Assembly: GCF_024347135.1 (NCBI RefSeq)
Contig: NZ_AP024908.1
Location: 1,054,001-1,118,000, forward strand
Source of the DNA: Vibrio spartinae
Lineage (GTDB): Bacteria; Pseudomonadota; Gammaproteobacteria; Enterobacterales; Vibrionaceae
Reading direction: 5' to 3'
DNA length: 64,000 bases
Below, in pieces: positions 1 through 9,200 of the stretch. Under the pieces are notes generated by a model. That model was not told the origin of the DNA. It did not search any database and was given only the letters and a program-made list of their open reading frames with translations. Each line of letters starts with the position of its first letter. Positions within the stretch are counted from its first letter, which is position 1. The position numbers were made by a program, and so were the translations under genes.

Positions 1-741
1 AAGACCTACGGGGTCACCAAGAAAGGCGTGGCTTACGAGCCTGCCAATGCCAACCTACCAGAAGAACAGGTATGGAATACCACAAAGTACCTCAATAGCG
101 TCGAAGCAGTCTTTAAGGCGGTGCGTGAAAAATTTGGTGATGAGGTTGAGTTACTGACGGATGTGCATCACCGACTCACACCCATTGAGGCCGCAAGTTT
201 GGGCAAAATGTTAGAGCCATACCGCTTGTTTTGGATGGAAGATCCCACGCCGATCGACAATCAGGAATCATTCAAACTGATTCGTCAGCACACCACCACG
301 AAAATTGCAGTGGGTGAAGTGACCAGCTCAATCTATGACATTAAAGATCTGATCACCAATCAGTTGGTTGACTATATTCGAACCACGATTGTTCATGGCG
401 GTGGTATTACCCACATTCGTCAGATTGCAAACCTTGCTGCGTTATATCAGATAAAAACGGGCTTCCATGGCGCAACAGACTTATCACCGATCACGATGGG
501 ATGTGCCCTGCATGTGGGGACAGCAATCAATAACTTCGGTATCCAAGAGCATATGCCTCACTGTCAGGTGACCGAGTCGGTCTTTACCCATGCTTATCAG
601 TTTGATCACGGGACCTTCCAAGTCGGTGAGGCGCCCGGACATGGCGTAGACATTAATGAGGAACTTGCCGCACAATACCCTTACAAAAGAGCGAGTTTAC
701 CTGTAAACCGCCTAGAGGATGGAACGTTACATCCGTGGTAA
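1..741 (+). CDS. rspA: RspA/D-mannonate dehydratase-like enolase-superfamily enzyme, 3' part
   Basis: The 5' end lies outside the window; the reading frame is open from base 1. The protein belongs to the enolase superfamily, ManD/RspA group, which dehydrates sugar acids such as D-mannonate in the cytoplasm. Counted from the GTG at 28, the metal-ligand/acid motif DVHHR (Asp45, His47), the second acidic ligand in WMEDP and the third in AVGEV are all visible, in the order expected for ManD. The end [14 protein letters not shown] is typical of the family. The next genes encode a FadR-type regulator, an RspB-like dehydrogenase and a TRAP transporter, so a sugar-acid catabolic operon is likely. Many RspA-group proteins have weak or unknown activity, so the substrate cannot be fixed from sequence. 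Confidence 0.9.
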   Translation, partial: KTYGVTKKGVAYEPANANLPEEQVWNTTKYLNSVEAVFKAVREKFGDEVELLTDVHHRLTPIEAASLGKMLEPYRLFWMEDPTPIDNQESFKLIRQHTTTKIAVGEVTSSIYDIKDLITNQLVDYIRTTIVHGGGITHIRQIANLAALYQIKTGFHGATDLSPITMGCALHVGTAINNFGIQEHMPHCQVTESVFTHAYQFDHGTFQVGEAPGHGVDINEELAAQYPYKRASLPVNRLEDGTLHPW

Positions 742-760
742 GCAAATAAGAGAGGCATAT

Positions 761-1447
761 GTGTCGGTAAGCGAACGTTTATATATCAAGGTTGCTACAG
801 ATATTCTGCAGCAGATTCAAAATGATCCGATTCAAGTTGGTGAAAGAATTCCACCTGAACGAAAACTGTCTGACGATATGGGGGTGAGCCGCACCGTCAT
901 TCGTGAAGCGATGGTTTATCTCGAATTACTCGGGGTAGCCGAAATCCGTAAAGGATCGGGTGTCTATGTCATCAGTGATAAACCGCTGAATCTACCGACA
1001 GATTTACCGGACATAACCCCTTATGAGGTGACGGAAGCGCGTCGGGCGGTTGAGTCTCAGCTGGCCGCTATCGCGGCTGAAAAAGCAAGTGATCAGTTAA
1101 TTGATGAATTGGAACAATGCTTAATTTTGATGGAAGCCGCCAAGCGTTTCTCCCGTCCCGATTTACGTAAAAGTGCCTCGGTCGATGCGGATATGCAATT
1201 TCACGCCTTAATTGCGCAGGCAAGTGATAACCCAATGCTCATTAAGTTCCATAAAGAGCTGATGCAGAATCATATGGGCGGCAAGATGTGGGAACGCCTT
1301 AATATCATGGCAGGCGAACCGGCAGAACGAGGTATCTGGGCCGATGATCATCGGCGGATATTTGAAGCAATCAAGGCAAGAGATCCACAGCGTGCATTTC
1401 AAGCAATGCAACAACACCTTGATAACGTTATATGCGAGATTACTTAG
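761..1447 (+). CDS. FadR/GntR-family transcriptional regulator (RspR-like)
   Basis: A 228-residue regulator with an N-terminal GntR winged helix-turn-helix (IPPERKLSDDMGVSRTVIREA) and a C-terminal FCD all-helical ligand domain. FCD domains usually bind a small carboxylate. I place the start at GTG 761 because an AAGAGAGG Shine-Dalgarno lies 5 nt upstream. An in-frame ATG at 719 lies inside the end of the preceding gene, and its purine tract abuts the codon with no spacing. The gene sits between the RspA-like and RspB-like genes, so it probably represses this operon in response to a sugar acid or its dehydrated product. Ligand and operator are not known from sequence. Confidence 0.88.
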   Translation: MSVSERLYIKVATDILQQIQNDPIQVGERIPPERKLSDDMGVSRTVIREAMVYLELLGVAEIRKGSGVYVISDKPLNLPTDLPDITPYEVTEARRAVESQLAAIAAEKASDQLIDELEQCLILMEAAKRFSRPDLRKSASVDADMQFHALIAQASDNPMLIKFHKELMQNHMGGKMWERLNIMAGEPAERGIWADDHRRIFEAIKARDPQRAFQAMQQHLDNVICEIT

Positions 1448-1455
1448 GATAATGT

Positions 1456-2469
1456 ATGAAATCCCTTGTTGTTCAAGAACCGAATAAATTTATCATGTCT
1501 GAGAAAGCCATCCCTGAATGTGGTGACGATGACGTTTTAGTGAAAGTCGCGTATGCGGGAATTTGTGGTTCCGATATGCATATTTTGCACGGCCACAACC
1601 CTTTTGTGGTTTACCCTCGCACCAGCGGTCATGAATTCTCAGGTACGGTTGCCGCTGTTGGCGCGAAGGTCAGCGAATTGTCGGTCGATGATCATGTGGT
1701 TGTTGACCCGGTCATTAGCTGCGGACACTGCCGGCCTTGCCGTCATGGTCGGGTGAATACTTGCCTTAATCTACAAGTGATTGGCGTTCATCGAGATGGT
1801 GGTTTTTCACAATACCAAGTCGTACCCGCGAGTAATGTGTACAAAATTTCAAAACAAGTGCCACTGAAACAGGCCGCATTAGTCGAACCCTATACCATTG
1901 CTGCGAATGTATTTGACCGACTCCGTCCATGTGATGGGGATTCTATCCTTATCTATGGCGCAGGCGTGATTGGACTGACGTTAGTCCAAGTTGCCAAAGT
2001 GCTCGGTATTCCATCGATTGTGGTTGATATTGTGGATGAGAAACTTGCCGTCGCGAAGCAACTTGGGGCAACCGATACTATCAATTCTAAACAACAAGAT
2101 GTTGAAGCGGTGATCATGGAAATGACTCAGGGTGAGGGCGTTCCGTTAATTGCCGATGCAGCATGTATTCCATCTTTAGTTCCCCAAATTTTACGACTGG
2201 CAGCCCCTGCCGGAGCGGTTTGTCTACTCGGATTCTTGTCCGAGCCGAGTGAACTGGCACAGATCGAAGTGATTAAGAAAGAACTGACGATTGTTGGCTC
2301 TCGGCTGAATAACAAGATGTTTTCAAAAGTCATTCCATGGATTGAAGCCGGTGAACTGAATACCGAAGCCATTGTCAGCCATGAATTTGCATTTGAAAAT
2401 TTCTCTGATGCGGTTCATCAACTGGAAACCTCACCAGAGTCGTCTCGAAAAATCATATTAGCTTTTTAA
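1456..2469 (+). CDS. rspB: RspB-like zinc-dependent alcohol/polyol dehydrogenase
   Basis: A 337-residue medium-chain dehydrogenase. Catalytic zinc ligands are Cys37 (GICGSD) with His59-Glu60 (SGHEF). The structural zinc site has Cys89, Cys92, Cys95 and Cys103. A nucleotide-binding glycine motif GAGVIG lies near residue 167. It most likely oxidises a sugar alcohol or keto-sugar acid with NAD(P). The start has an AGGATA ribosome site. It begins 8 bp after the regulator stop and is followed 68 bp later by the TRAP binding protein. The rspA-rspB pairing is the same as in Escherichia coli, where a GntR-type regulator also controls the pair. The exact substrate is unknown. Confidence 0.87.
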   Translation: MKSLVVQEPNKFIMSEKAIPECGDDDVLVKVAYAGICGSDMHILHGHNPFVVYPRTSGHEFSGTVAAVGAKVSELSVDDHVVVDPVISCGHCRPCRHGRVNTCLNLQVIGVHRDGGFSQYQVVPASNVYKISKQVPLKQAALVEPYTIAANVFDRLRPCDGDSILIYGAGVIGLTLVQVAKVLGIPSIVVDIVDEKLAVAKQLGATDTINSKQQDVEAVIMEMTQGEGVPLIADAACIPSLVPQILRLAAPAGAVCLLGFLSEPSELAQIEVIKKELTIVGSRLNNKMFSKVIPWIEAGELNTEAIVSHEFAFENFSDAVHQLETSPESSRKIILAF

Positions 2470-2537
2470 CTGCACACCACCCTACACATTAACTCTACCC
2501 GACAAAAATATAAAAATACTGATAAGAGGCAATAACG

Positions 2538-3500
2538 ATGAAACGACTTACGCAAGCTTCACTACTCGCACTCTCCATACTATCCACCACTGTCATGGCG
2601 GCTGATTACACGCTAAAACTTGGTCATGTTGCGAATGAAGCACATGTCTGGAACAAAGCATTTATCCACTTCGCAGAAGTGGTGGATCAAAAATCAAACG
2701 GTCGCCTGAATATTGATATTTATCCCAATTCACAATTGGGGTCTGAGCGTGACGTGATTAGCGGTATCCAACTTGGCATCGTTGATATGACGATGAGTGG
2801 CGAAACCTTACAAAACTGGGCACCGAAAGCAGCATTACTTGCTGTCCCTTATGCGATTCGCAATAGTGAACATATGGCAAAAGTTGCGAATGGCAAAATC
2901 GGGAAAGAGATTGAACAACAGATCACCGAACGTACAGGTTTAGTTCCGATTGCCTGGTTTGAGCGCGGTGCCCGGAACCTGACATCGAATCAACCCGTCA
3001 AAGAGCCGGCTGACCTTAAAGGACTGACGATTCGTGTCCCTAATGTCCCCATTTTTGTATCGACATGGAGTGCTTTGGGAGCAAAACCAACACCAATGGC
3101 ATTTAGTGAAGTGTTTACGGCGCTCCAACAAGGGACCGTTGACGGGCAGGAAAATCCTTTGTCTTTAATTAAGAGTGCGTCTTTCTTTGAAGTCCAAAAA
3201 TATGTGAACAAAACGGAGCACGTTCGGAGTTGGATATATGTATTAATCGGTAAACGACAGCTCGAAAAATTACCTGCCGATTTACAAAAAATCCTGCTAG
3301 AAAGTGCAGTGGAAATGCAAGCATACGAACACCAATTAGCCACTGAAGCGGAAACAAAACTGGTTGATGAACTCAAAGCGAAAGGCATGAAGTTCATCGA
3401 GGTCGATCAGGATAAATTCCGTGCGATTGCGATTCCTGCCGTTAAGAAAAATTTGAAAGGCGATGCCCTCGATCTGTTTGAACAAATTCAGCAGCTTTAA
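2538..3500 (+). CDS. dctP: TRAP transporter substrate-binding protein (DctP family)
   Basis: A 320-residue periplasmic binding protein with a cleavable signal peptide (MKRLTQASLL...TVMAA). The body is a DctP/SiaP type: the LGHVANEAHVWNKA opening, SQLGSERDVISGIQLG, and the conserved GLTIRVPNVPIF segment whose arginine (Arg of TIRVP) binds the substrate carboxylate in this family. It captures an organic or sugar acid and delivers it to the DctQ-DctM permease encoded just downstream. A strong stem-loop follows the stop codon and may let this gene be expressed at a higher level than the permease genes. With a mannonate dehydratase-like enzyme upstream, an aldonate or uronate is the best guess for the cargo. 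Confidence 0.9.
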   Translation: MKRLTQASLLALSILSTTVMAADYTLKLGHVANEAHVWNKAFIHFAEVVDQKSNGRLNIDIYPNSQLGSERDVISGIQLGIVDMTMSGETLQNWAPKAALLAVPYAIRNSEHMAKVANGKIGKEIEQQITERTGLVPIAWFERGARNLTSNQPVKEPADLKGLTIRVPNVPIFVSTWSALGAKPTPMAFSEVFTALQQGTVDGQENPLSLIKSASFFEVQKYVNKTEHVRSWIYVLIGKRQLEKLPADLQKILLESAVEMQAYEHQLATEAETKLVDELKAKGMKFIEVDQDKFRAIAIPAVKKNLKGDALDLFEQIQQL

Positions 3501-3516
3501 GCCACAAGGTGACGTA

Positions 3517-3540
3517 AGGGGGAAGACCCGTCTTCCCCCT
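3517..3540 (+). terminator. intercistronic stem-loop between dctP and dctQ
   Basis: Two perfect 10-bp arms (AGGGGGAAGA and TCTTCCCCCT) enclose a 4-nt loop CCCG. No clear T-run follows, so full termination is unlikely. It more probably protects the upstream dctP message or attenuates read-through into the permease genes. Confidence 0.6.
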
Positions 3541-3562
3541 ATCTGTGCAACCGGAGCAGAGT

Positions 3563-4108
3563 ATGGAAGTTATGAATGTGAGTAAAATCAATCAAAAACA
3601 GGGTTGCTCGTCAGCGTTAGCCGTGGTTGTTCGGATTGAATCGATAGCCGACAAATTATTAGGTTATCTCGCCGCTATCGGTTTGGTCGCATTGAGCAGT
3701 GTTGTCCTGTTACAAATCTTTGGTCGATTATTTTTAGATACGCCCCCGGCATGGACAGAAGAACTTTCTCGCTACCTGTTTATCGGTACTGTCGCAATAT
3801 CCGTCGGCATTGCTTATAAGCGGGGAGAATTAGTCTCGGTTGAGCTGCTGGTGAATGCATTAAGCCAACGTCATGCACATCTATTTAGTGCGTTGGTGGC
3901 TGCCATCATCTTTATATTTAGTTGGATTCTTTATCCTTCAGCGGTTCAGTTCGCACAAATTGGACAATTTCAACTCTCACCAACCATGTTTATCCCGATG
4001 AGTTATGTTTTTTACTCGACTGTCGTGATATTGGTCAATTTAATGTTTTTCTCAGCGCTAGGATTTATCCGACATCTCTTGAACTTATTCAATGCGGAGG
4101 CGATGTAA
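3563..4108 (+). CDS. dctQ: TRAP transporter small permease (DctQ family)
   Basis: A 181-residue inner-membrane protein with four hydrophobic segments (about residues 28-48, 62-85, 102-125 and 143-165). This is the normal DctQ layout. The conserved PPAWTEELSRYLFI segment around the second helix is diagnostic. I choose ATG 3563, which has a GGAG site 6 nt upstream, over an in-frame GTG at 3545. It is followed without a gap by dctM. DctQ is the essential small partner of the sodium-driven DctM channel. Confidence 0.88.
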   Translation: MEVMNVSKINQKQGCSSALAVVVRIESIADKLLGYLAAIGLVALSSVVLLQIFGRLFLDTPPAWTEELSRYLFIGTVAISVGIAYKRGELVSVELLVNALSQRHAHLFSALVAAIIFIFSWILYPSAVQFAQIGQFQLSPTMFIPMSYVFYSTVVILVNLMFFSALGFIRHLLNLFNAEAM

Positions 4109-5386
4109 ATGGAAGTGATCATTCTCTTCGCGACCTTTTTTATTTTACTCTTCGTTGGCTTACCAATCGCAATAACATTGGCATTGGCCTCGATGAGTTA
4201 TCTTTTCTTAATGGATATCCCATATACCGTCATTCCGCAAAAGATGTACGCGGGGATGGATAGCTTCGTCTTATTGTGTGTCCCAGGATTTATTCTCGCG
4301 GGTAACCTGATGAATCGCGGTAATATTACGGAACAGATTATTAATCTGAGTAACGCGATGGTCGGCCATATTCGAGGCGGTTTGGGGCTGGCTAACGTGG
4401 CAGGTTCAATGTTATTTGGGGGGGTCTCCGGTACGGCGGTGGCAGATACGGCCAGCATTGGGGGCGTGATGATTCCCGGCATGTCCAAAGCCGGCTATGA
4501 CACGCCATTTTCTGCGGCGATAACGGCTGCATCATCAACCATTGGCCCCATTATTCCGCCGAGCGTCCCCATGATTATTGTTGGGACGTTAACGGGGATT
4601 TCTGTCGGGCAGATGTTTTTAGCGGGTGCGATTCCGGGATTGTTGCTTGGCTTTGGCATGATGATTACGGTCTATATTTTGGCGGTAAAACGTCATTATC
4701 CGAAAGAAGAAAAAGTAACATTCAAACAACTGCTGATTGAAATGAGAAAAAGTAGTTGGGCAGTGTCACTCACGATGCTCATTCTGGTTGGGATTATCGG
4801 TGGTTTCTTTACCCCGACAGAGGCTTCTATTGTCGCTGCTTTTTATGCACTGATCATCGGGTTATACATCTATCGAGGTCTCAAATGGCGGGATGTTCCC
4901 AGTGTATTAGTTGCAACAGCGGTGACCAGCGCTTCGCTGCTCATTCTGGTTGGTTTTGCGAATGTATTCGGCTGGATTCTGACGTCAGAACGCATTCCGC
5001 AAATGATCGCGAGCGCGATTCTTAATTTGAGTGAAAATAAGTACGTCGTGTTGTTGATTATCAACCTATTGTTGTTACTGGTTGGTTCCTTTATGGAAAC
5101 GATTGCGGCTTTGATCATCCTGTTCCCGACCCTATTGGGCGTCGCAACATCGGTCGGTGTGAATCCGGTTCATTTCGGCATTATTGCCGTCCTCAATCTC
5201 ATGATCGGCCTCTCCACACCACCGGTCGGTGTCTGTTTGTTTGTTGCTTCTTCAATCGGCGGGGTATCGATGGAGAAAGTCGCGAAAGCGATTGTGCCAT
5301 TCTTGATATGTAACATCATTATTTTGCTGATTGTGACTTATGTCCCCGCATCTGCACTATGGTTGCCGGGAATGTTCTACCAGTAA
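4109..5386 (+). CDS. dctM: TRAP transporter large permease (DctM family)
   Basis: A 425-residue polytopic inner-membrane transporter, mostly hydrophobic, with the DctM hallmarks: GSMLFGGVSGTAVADTASIG in the first half, TIGPIIPPSVPMII following it, and GFFTPTEASIVAA in the second half. Length is normal for the family. It moves the DctP-bound acid into the cell using a sodium gradient. The start codon abuts the dctQ stop, so the two are probably translationally coupled. A terminator follows at 5415. Confidence 0.92.
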   Translation: MEVIILFATFFILLFVGLPIAITLALASMSYLFLMDIPYTVIPQKMYAGMDSFVLLCVPGFILAGNLMNRGNITEQIINLSNAMVGHIRGGLGLANVAGSMLFGGVSGTAVADTASIGGVMIPGMSKAGYDTPFSAAITAASSTIGPIIPPSVPMIIVGTLTGISVGQMFLAGAIPGLLLGFGMMITVYILAVKRHYPKEEKVTFKQLLIEMRKSSWAVSLTMLILVGIIGGFFTPTEASIVAAFYALIIGLYIYRGLKWRDVPSVLVATAVTSASLLILVGFANVFGWILTSERIPQMIASAILNLSENKYVVLLIINLLLLLVGSFMETIAALIILFPTLLGVATSVGVNPVHFGIIAVLNLMIGLSTPPVGVCLFVASSIGGVSMEKVAKAIVPFLICNIIILLIVTYVPASALWLPGMFYQ

Positions 5387-5414
5387 CCTGCGGAGTTTAC
5401 ACTGTAAAACGCAA

Positions 5415-5438
5415 AAAGCCCCTGTTATCAGGGGCTTT
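5415..5438. terminator. bidirectional rho-independent terminator
   Basis: Arms AAAGCCCCTG and CAGGGGCTTT are perfect over 10 bp with loop TTAT. A-rich sequence lies on the left and CTTTCG on the right. It sits between the convergent ends of the TRAP operon (+) and the T6SS cluster (-), so it can serve both. Confidence 0.85.
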
Positions 5439-5458
5439 CGATAAGCAAAAATGATCGT

Positions 5459-6169
5459 TCAATTGCCAAGTGTCTGCAATAGCCACCAGTACACACCACT
5501 GCCAGCGATACCGCCACCCAACACAAACATCATCGCCAGTTTCCACCAGCTGGTACCCGGCCTATTCACCGGCGTAGCAGCGGCAGGACGGCCGTTTTCC
5601 GTAAACTCTCGCCGCTTTAAAGCCACCTGATAACAGGTTTCTAAGCGATCAATCTGTTCAAAAATAATATAACCAATCGACTCAAAATCAGCTTTCACAC
5701 CCGGCCTTTCTGACTGAAGCAAATAACTGATGCGATCACAGAGCTGTTCACAACGGTAAAGCTCACGCAGCATTTCATAACTGGCGCGAAGGTTTTGCAG
5801 TTCAATCAACGCTTGTGCATTCGCCCAATGAAATAACCGCTCAATATATTTATCGCTCTCTTTGATATCCTCTTTCAGGCTCACCAAACAGCCATACATC
5901 AACTCTAACCCGTTGGTATAACCGCGTAATCCATCCAGCTTGAGACAAGCAATGCTGTAATACACACACATTGCCAAATCAAGTCCGGTGACTTGTGCCA
6001 ATTGCTCACTGTTTTGTTTGACCAGTTCCCAATCCGTGCCACCGGCAAAAGGAGAACGCTCGCGATAGATCTCTTTCTTGACCGCCTGATACAGGGCGTG
6101 ATTGTGTAATGCTTCTTGTTCGGCTGTGAGAATGAAAGGCGTGTTTTCAATCAATAATCGTGGGGACAT
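5459..6169 (-). CDS. short VasL/TagA-like T6SS accessory protein (ImpA N-terminal domain plus one TM helix)
   Basis: A 236-residue protein with an ImpA_N-like region near its start: GTDWELVKQNSEQLAQ followed by the LDLAMCVYYSIACLKLDGL helix pair seen in TssA/VasL. A helical middle and one membrane helix near the C-terminus (WWKLAMMFVLGGGIAGSGVYWWLL) follow. In V. cholerae the gene after vasK is vasL, a protein of roughly twice this length with a large C-terminal domain. Here the chain ends directly after the membrane helix, so this is a short form. Related membrane-anchored TssA-like proteins such as TagA hold the far end of the sheath; a similar role is inferred. It is the last gene of the T6SS cluster, 92 bp after tssM. 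Confidence 0.72.
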   Translation of the reverse strand: MSPRLLIENTPFILTAEQEALHNHALYQAVKKEIYRERSPFAGGTDWELVKQNSEQLAQVTGLDLAMCVYYSIACLKLDGLRGYTNGLELMYGCLVSLKEDIKESDKYIERLFHWANAQALIELQNLRASYEMLRELYRCEQLCDRISYLLQSERPGVKADFESIGYIIFEQIDRLETCYQVALKRREFTENGRPAAATPVNRPGTSWWKLAMMFVLGGGIAGSGVYWWLLQTLGN

Positions 6170-6196
6170 GGCGTTAAATAGCCCTAATCAATGTAG

Positions 6197-6216
6197 GGAG
6201 TGCCCGTAGGCACTCC
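6197..6216 (-). other. intra-operon stem-loop between tssM and the vasL-like gene
   Basis: Perfect 8-bp arms GGAGTGCC and GGCACTCC with loop CGTA. There is no T-run on the minus strand, so it is more likely an RNA stability or attenuation element than a terminator. Confidence 0.45.
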
Positions 6217-6261
6217 GCAATTTGTTGTATGTTAATTCGTTGAATACTAATTTGTTGAATA

Positions 6262-9200
6262 TTAATACAGGTTACCTGAGAGTTTGAATGATTTAAACAA
6301 ACGCTGGGTAAATGGATTCATATCGGCTTCAGAGTTAATCCGGTACACCATATTACCGCCATCAACCGTAAACTTGTAGTCTACCGAGGTGGTACTTGCG
6401 GCCAGCACATCACCCGCATCAAGTAAGCGGAAAAATGCCCATGGTCCCTGAATAATAATACTCCGTGGCGACAAATTCGATTTGGTCGGGATCAGCGTGA
6501 TTTTCGAAATTGCAGAATCACGTAGCGTATTCGGCCAAATCAGCTCCACATTCTCTCTTGAGCCATGACTGTACGACAAGAATTGCCCGTCAACATTCAG
6601 AACACTGCGACGTTTATTCCCCGTCAAGCGTATCGGTTCAATCGAGAAGCTCACATCCAGCACACCTTTACGATTGAAGAATGCATCCTGAATGTGCCGT
6701 GCACGTTCAATCTGCTCCAATACTTCGGATTTCACCACACTCTGACCACTTTCCGAGTCAGATAAACCCACTTTTTCATCAATGAAGATCTTCAGCTGAT
6801 TCTGATAGAAGCTATCTAAAATCCCATTCGGGGCAAAGAATTCTTCAAAGTCAGTCAATGATGCATCTTTGTTTGAGTTTGGATTGAACGGATAACGGTC
6901 CGCCAGTTTTTCGCGGAAGACACGGTAAACATCATCATGCCAACGCACTTCCAAATATTTCACCGCTTCTTGCTTGATCACATACCAGCTTTCATCAGCC
7001 AGTTTGGTCAAGATTCGATCCAGCGGTGCCGGTAACCCTGATGCAACCCGTCTGAGTGTATAAATCGGATCGCCGTTCACCAGCTTCATTCTCGCCTTGG
7101 TCGCATTCAGCGCGGCCATTCCCATATCAGGTGATGCCTGAATACCTTTCAGGTAGAGCTTCAGTTCATCAATCGACCCCATCACTTCGCTGATATAAGC
7201 CGGTTTGTCACCGACAGCGTCCAACATACCGTTGAGATCCGCAAACGGGGTATCGATCATCGACGCAACACGATACTTCGGTGATTTCAGCAGTTCGTCC
7301 TGTGCCGCAGAATCATCCGGGATACCGGCGATCATTTTGGTGTTGGCTTCCAGTGTTCGCAACAAACGCTGGATGGGCTCAACACTACTGGTGATGTTAT
7401 CCAGTACGGTGACCGCATCGTTGATATCTTTGAAGTATTTGATATCCACTTCTGCCAATGCTGCCCGCCAAGTCTTGGTATAGTCCGCAACATAAAGTCC
7501 CCGGATTTTATCCCGTAGGTCTTGCTTGTCAGCTTCACTGAACTCAGCAGAACGGTTCTGTCCCAAAACCCAGCCATCAATCAATGCCAGTTTAGAAACC
7601 GATTCAACCTGCGGAATAAAGTAGTCTTCAAAGCCGCGCTTGGTCAGCATTTGCGGAATATATAACCCATCGCCATTCATAACACGTTCATCAAAGACGA
7701 GGTCAAAGATCGGCCCCACCAGATTACGCAAGTTCAGCGCAGGTCCAAGCACGGTCGGTGCATTCAGTTTGAGGTTACGATAAACACGCTGCTTGTTCGG
7801 CATCGCATTCAGTTCAGTCTGAACTTTGGCAATGGTCTTATCGTATGCACCCATAATTTTATCAGCATTCGGATCACCGTCTTGCCGGGCCGTCGTTAAG
7901 TCAGTATGGTCCATCGCATAATCTAAATGCCCCATCAACTCTTCCTGAACAGCACGGCGAGCCGGGAATTCTCGCTGCCAGTATTTACCGAAGTAATCCA
8001 ACACGATGGATTTATAACGCCCTTCTTTGTCGGTCATCATGCGGTAAACCCGCAATGCATCCAGTTTTTCAACTTCAGTGTCGGCTTCGTTCATTTTCAC
8101 GATCACATCAGACAACAGGATCGGCAGAAAACGGGTTTCCAGCAGGTTTAGATAGGTCTTTTCAACCATCGGCCCGATGGTGTGACCTTGATAAAGCCCC
8201 ATGTCTGAAAAATATTTCGACTTGTTACGGAAGAAACCAAACTCCAGTGTGGCCTGACGAATCTTATTCAGTGAGTCGAGCATATCGCGTTGAGATGCCT
8301 GATAAATATTTTTCGGCAACTCATTCTTAAACTGATTCACTTTAGTCAGTACCGCATCCGCATGTGCCACGTTGACAGCATAGTAGCGTTGCCATACACC
8401 AAATAATAATAACGATGCGATGGTACAAGTAACACCCGACAACATCATCAGACGTCGTTTTCGCTTGGCAACCCGACGGTTATCAGATGCCAGACCTGAT
8501 TCGGCATAAATAATGTTGCTGAATAACTGCGACGCAAAATAGACTGTCGAGTTTTTTGCAATTTGAGCACGGTTGATCGCGTGATCTAAGCCATAGCGAC
8601 GCGAGGCTGCATCATCAAACGCATTGGTCGGTACGCCTTGCTGATAAACCGAGGTGAAGTAAGCCCCCCGGACCACGGCAGACAGCGAATACTGGTCATT
8701 GCCCAATGTTTCGCGGAAAAACTGCGTCAGAATGTCTTTCAGCCCGGAAATTTGCCGGCTAAAACTATAAACGCCATGTCGCTCATCGGCTTCCATCGGC
8801 ACCGAAACTGCTTTTGGCAACATGTCATTAATCGTTGACATGAATTGTAGATAGTCATTTTCGAACTCTTGTAACCAAGCATCTTGATCATCATTCGGAT
8901 TGAGTTGAAACGTAAATCCTAATGCTTCTTCTCGTTCTGCTTTGGAATAGTGTCTGAAAAAAGGTTCAAAGCCATAGAGCAGGTCCAGTTTGGTCAGCGC
9001 AATATAGACCGGTAACTGAATCGACATGGTTTCCATCAGCTCACGTAGTCGGGCTCGCAGGATACTCGCATAAGCTTTTCGCTCTGATGCTTTGGCTGTC
9101 GCCAAATGCGACACGTCCAGCGCCAGTACAATCCCATTCAGCGGACGACGGCTGCGGGTACGCTCTAACCATTCAACAAAGTGTTTCCACAAGCGGCGTT

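Noticed and set aside
719..760. Upstream ATG start for the FadR-type regulator
   Set aside because: No spaced ribosome site and it would start inside the end of the preceding gene; GTG 761 has a good site.
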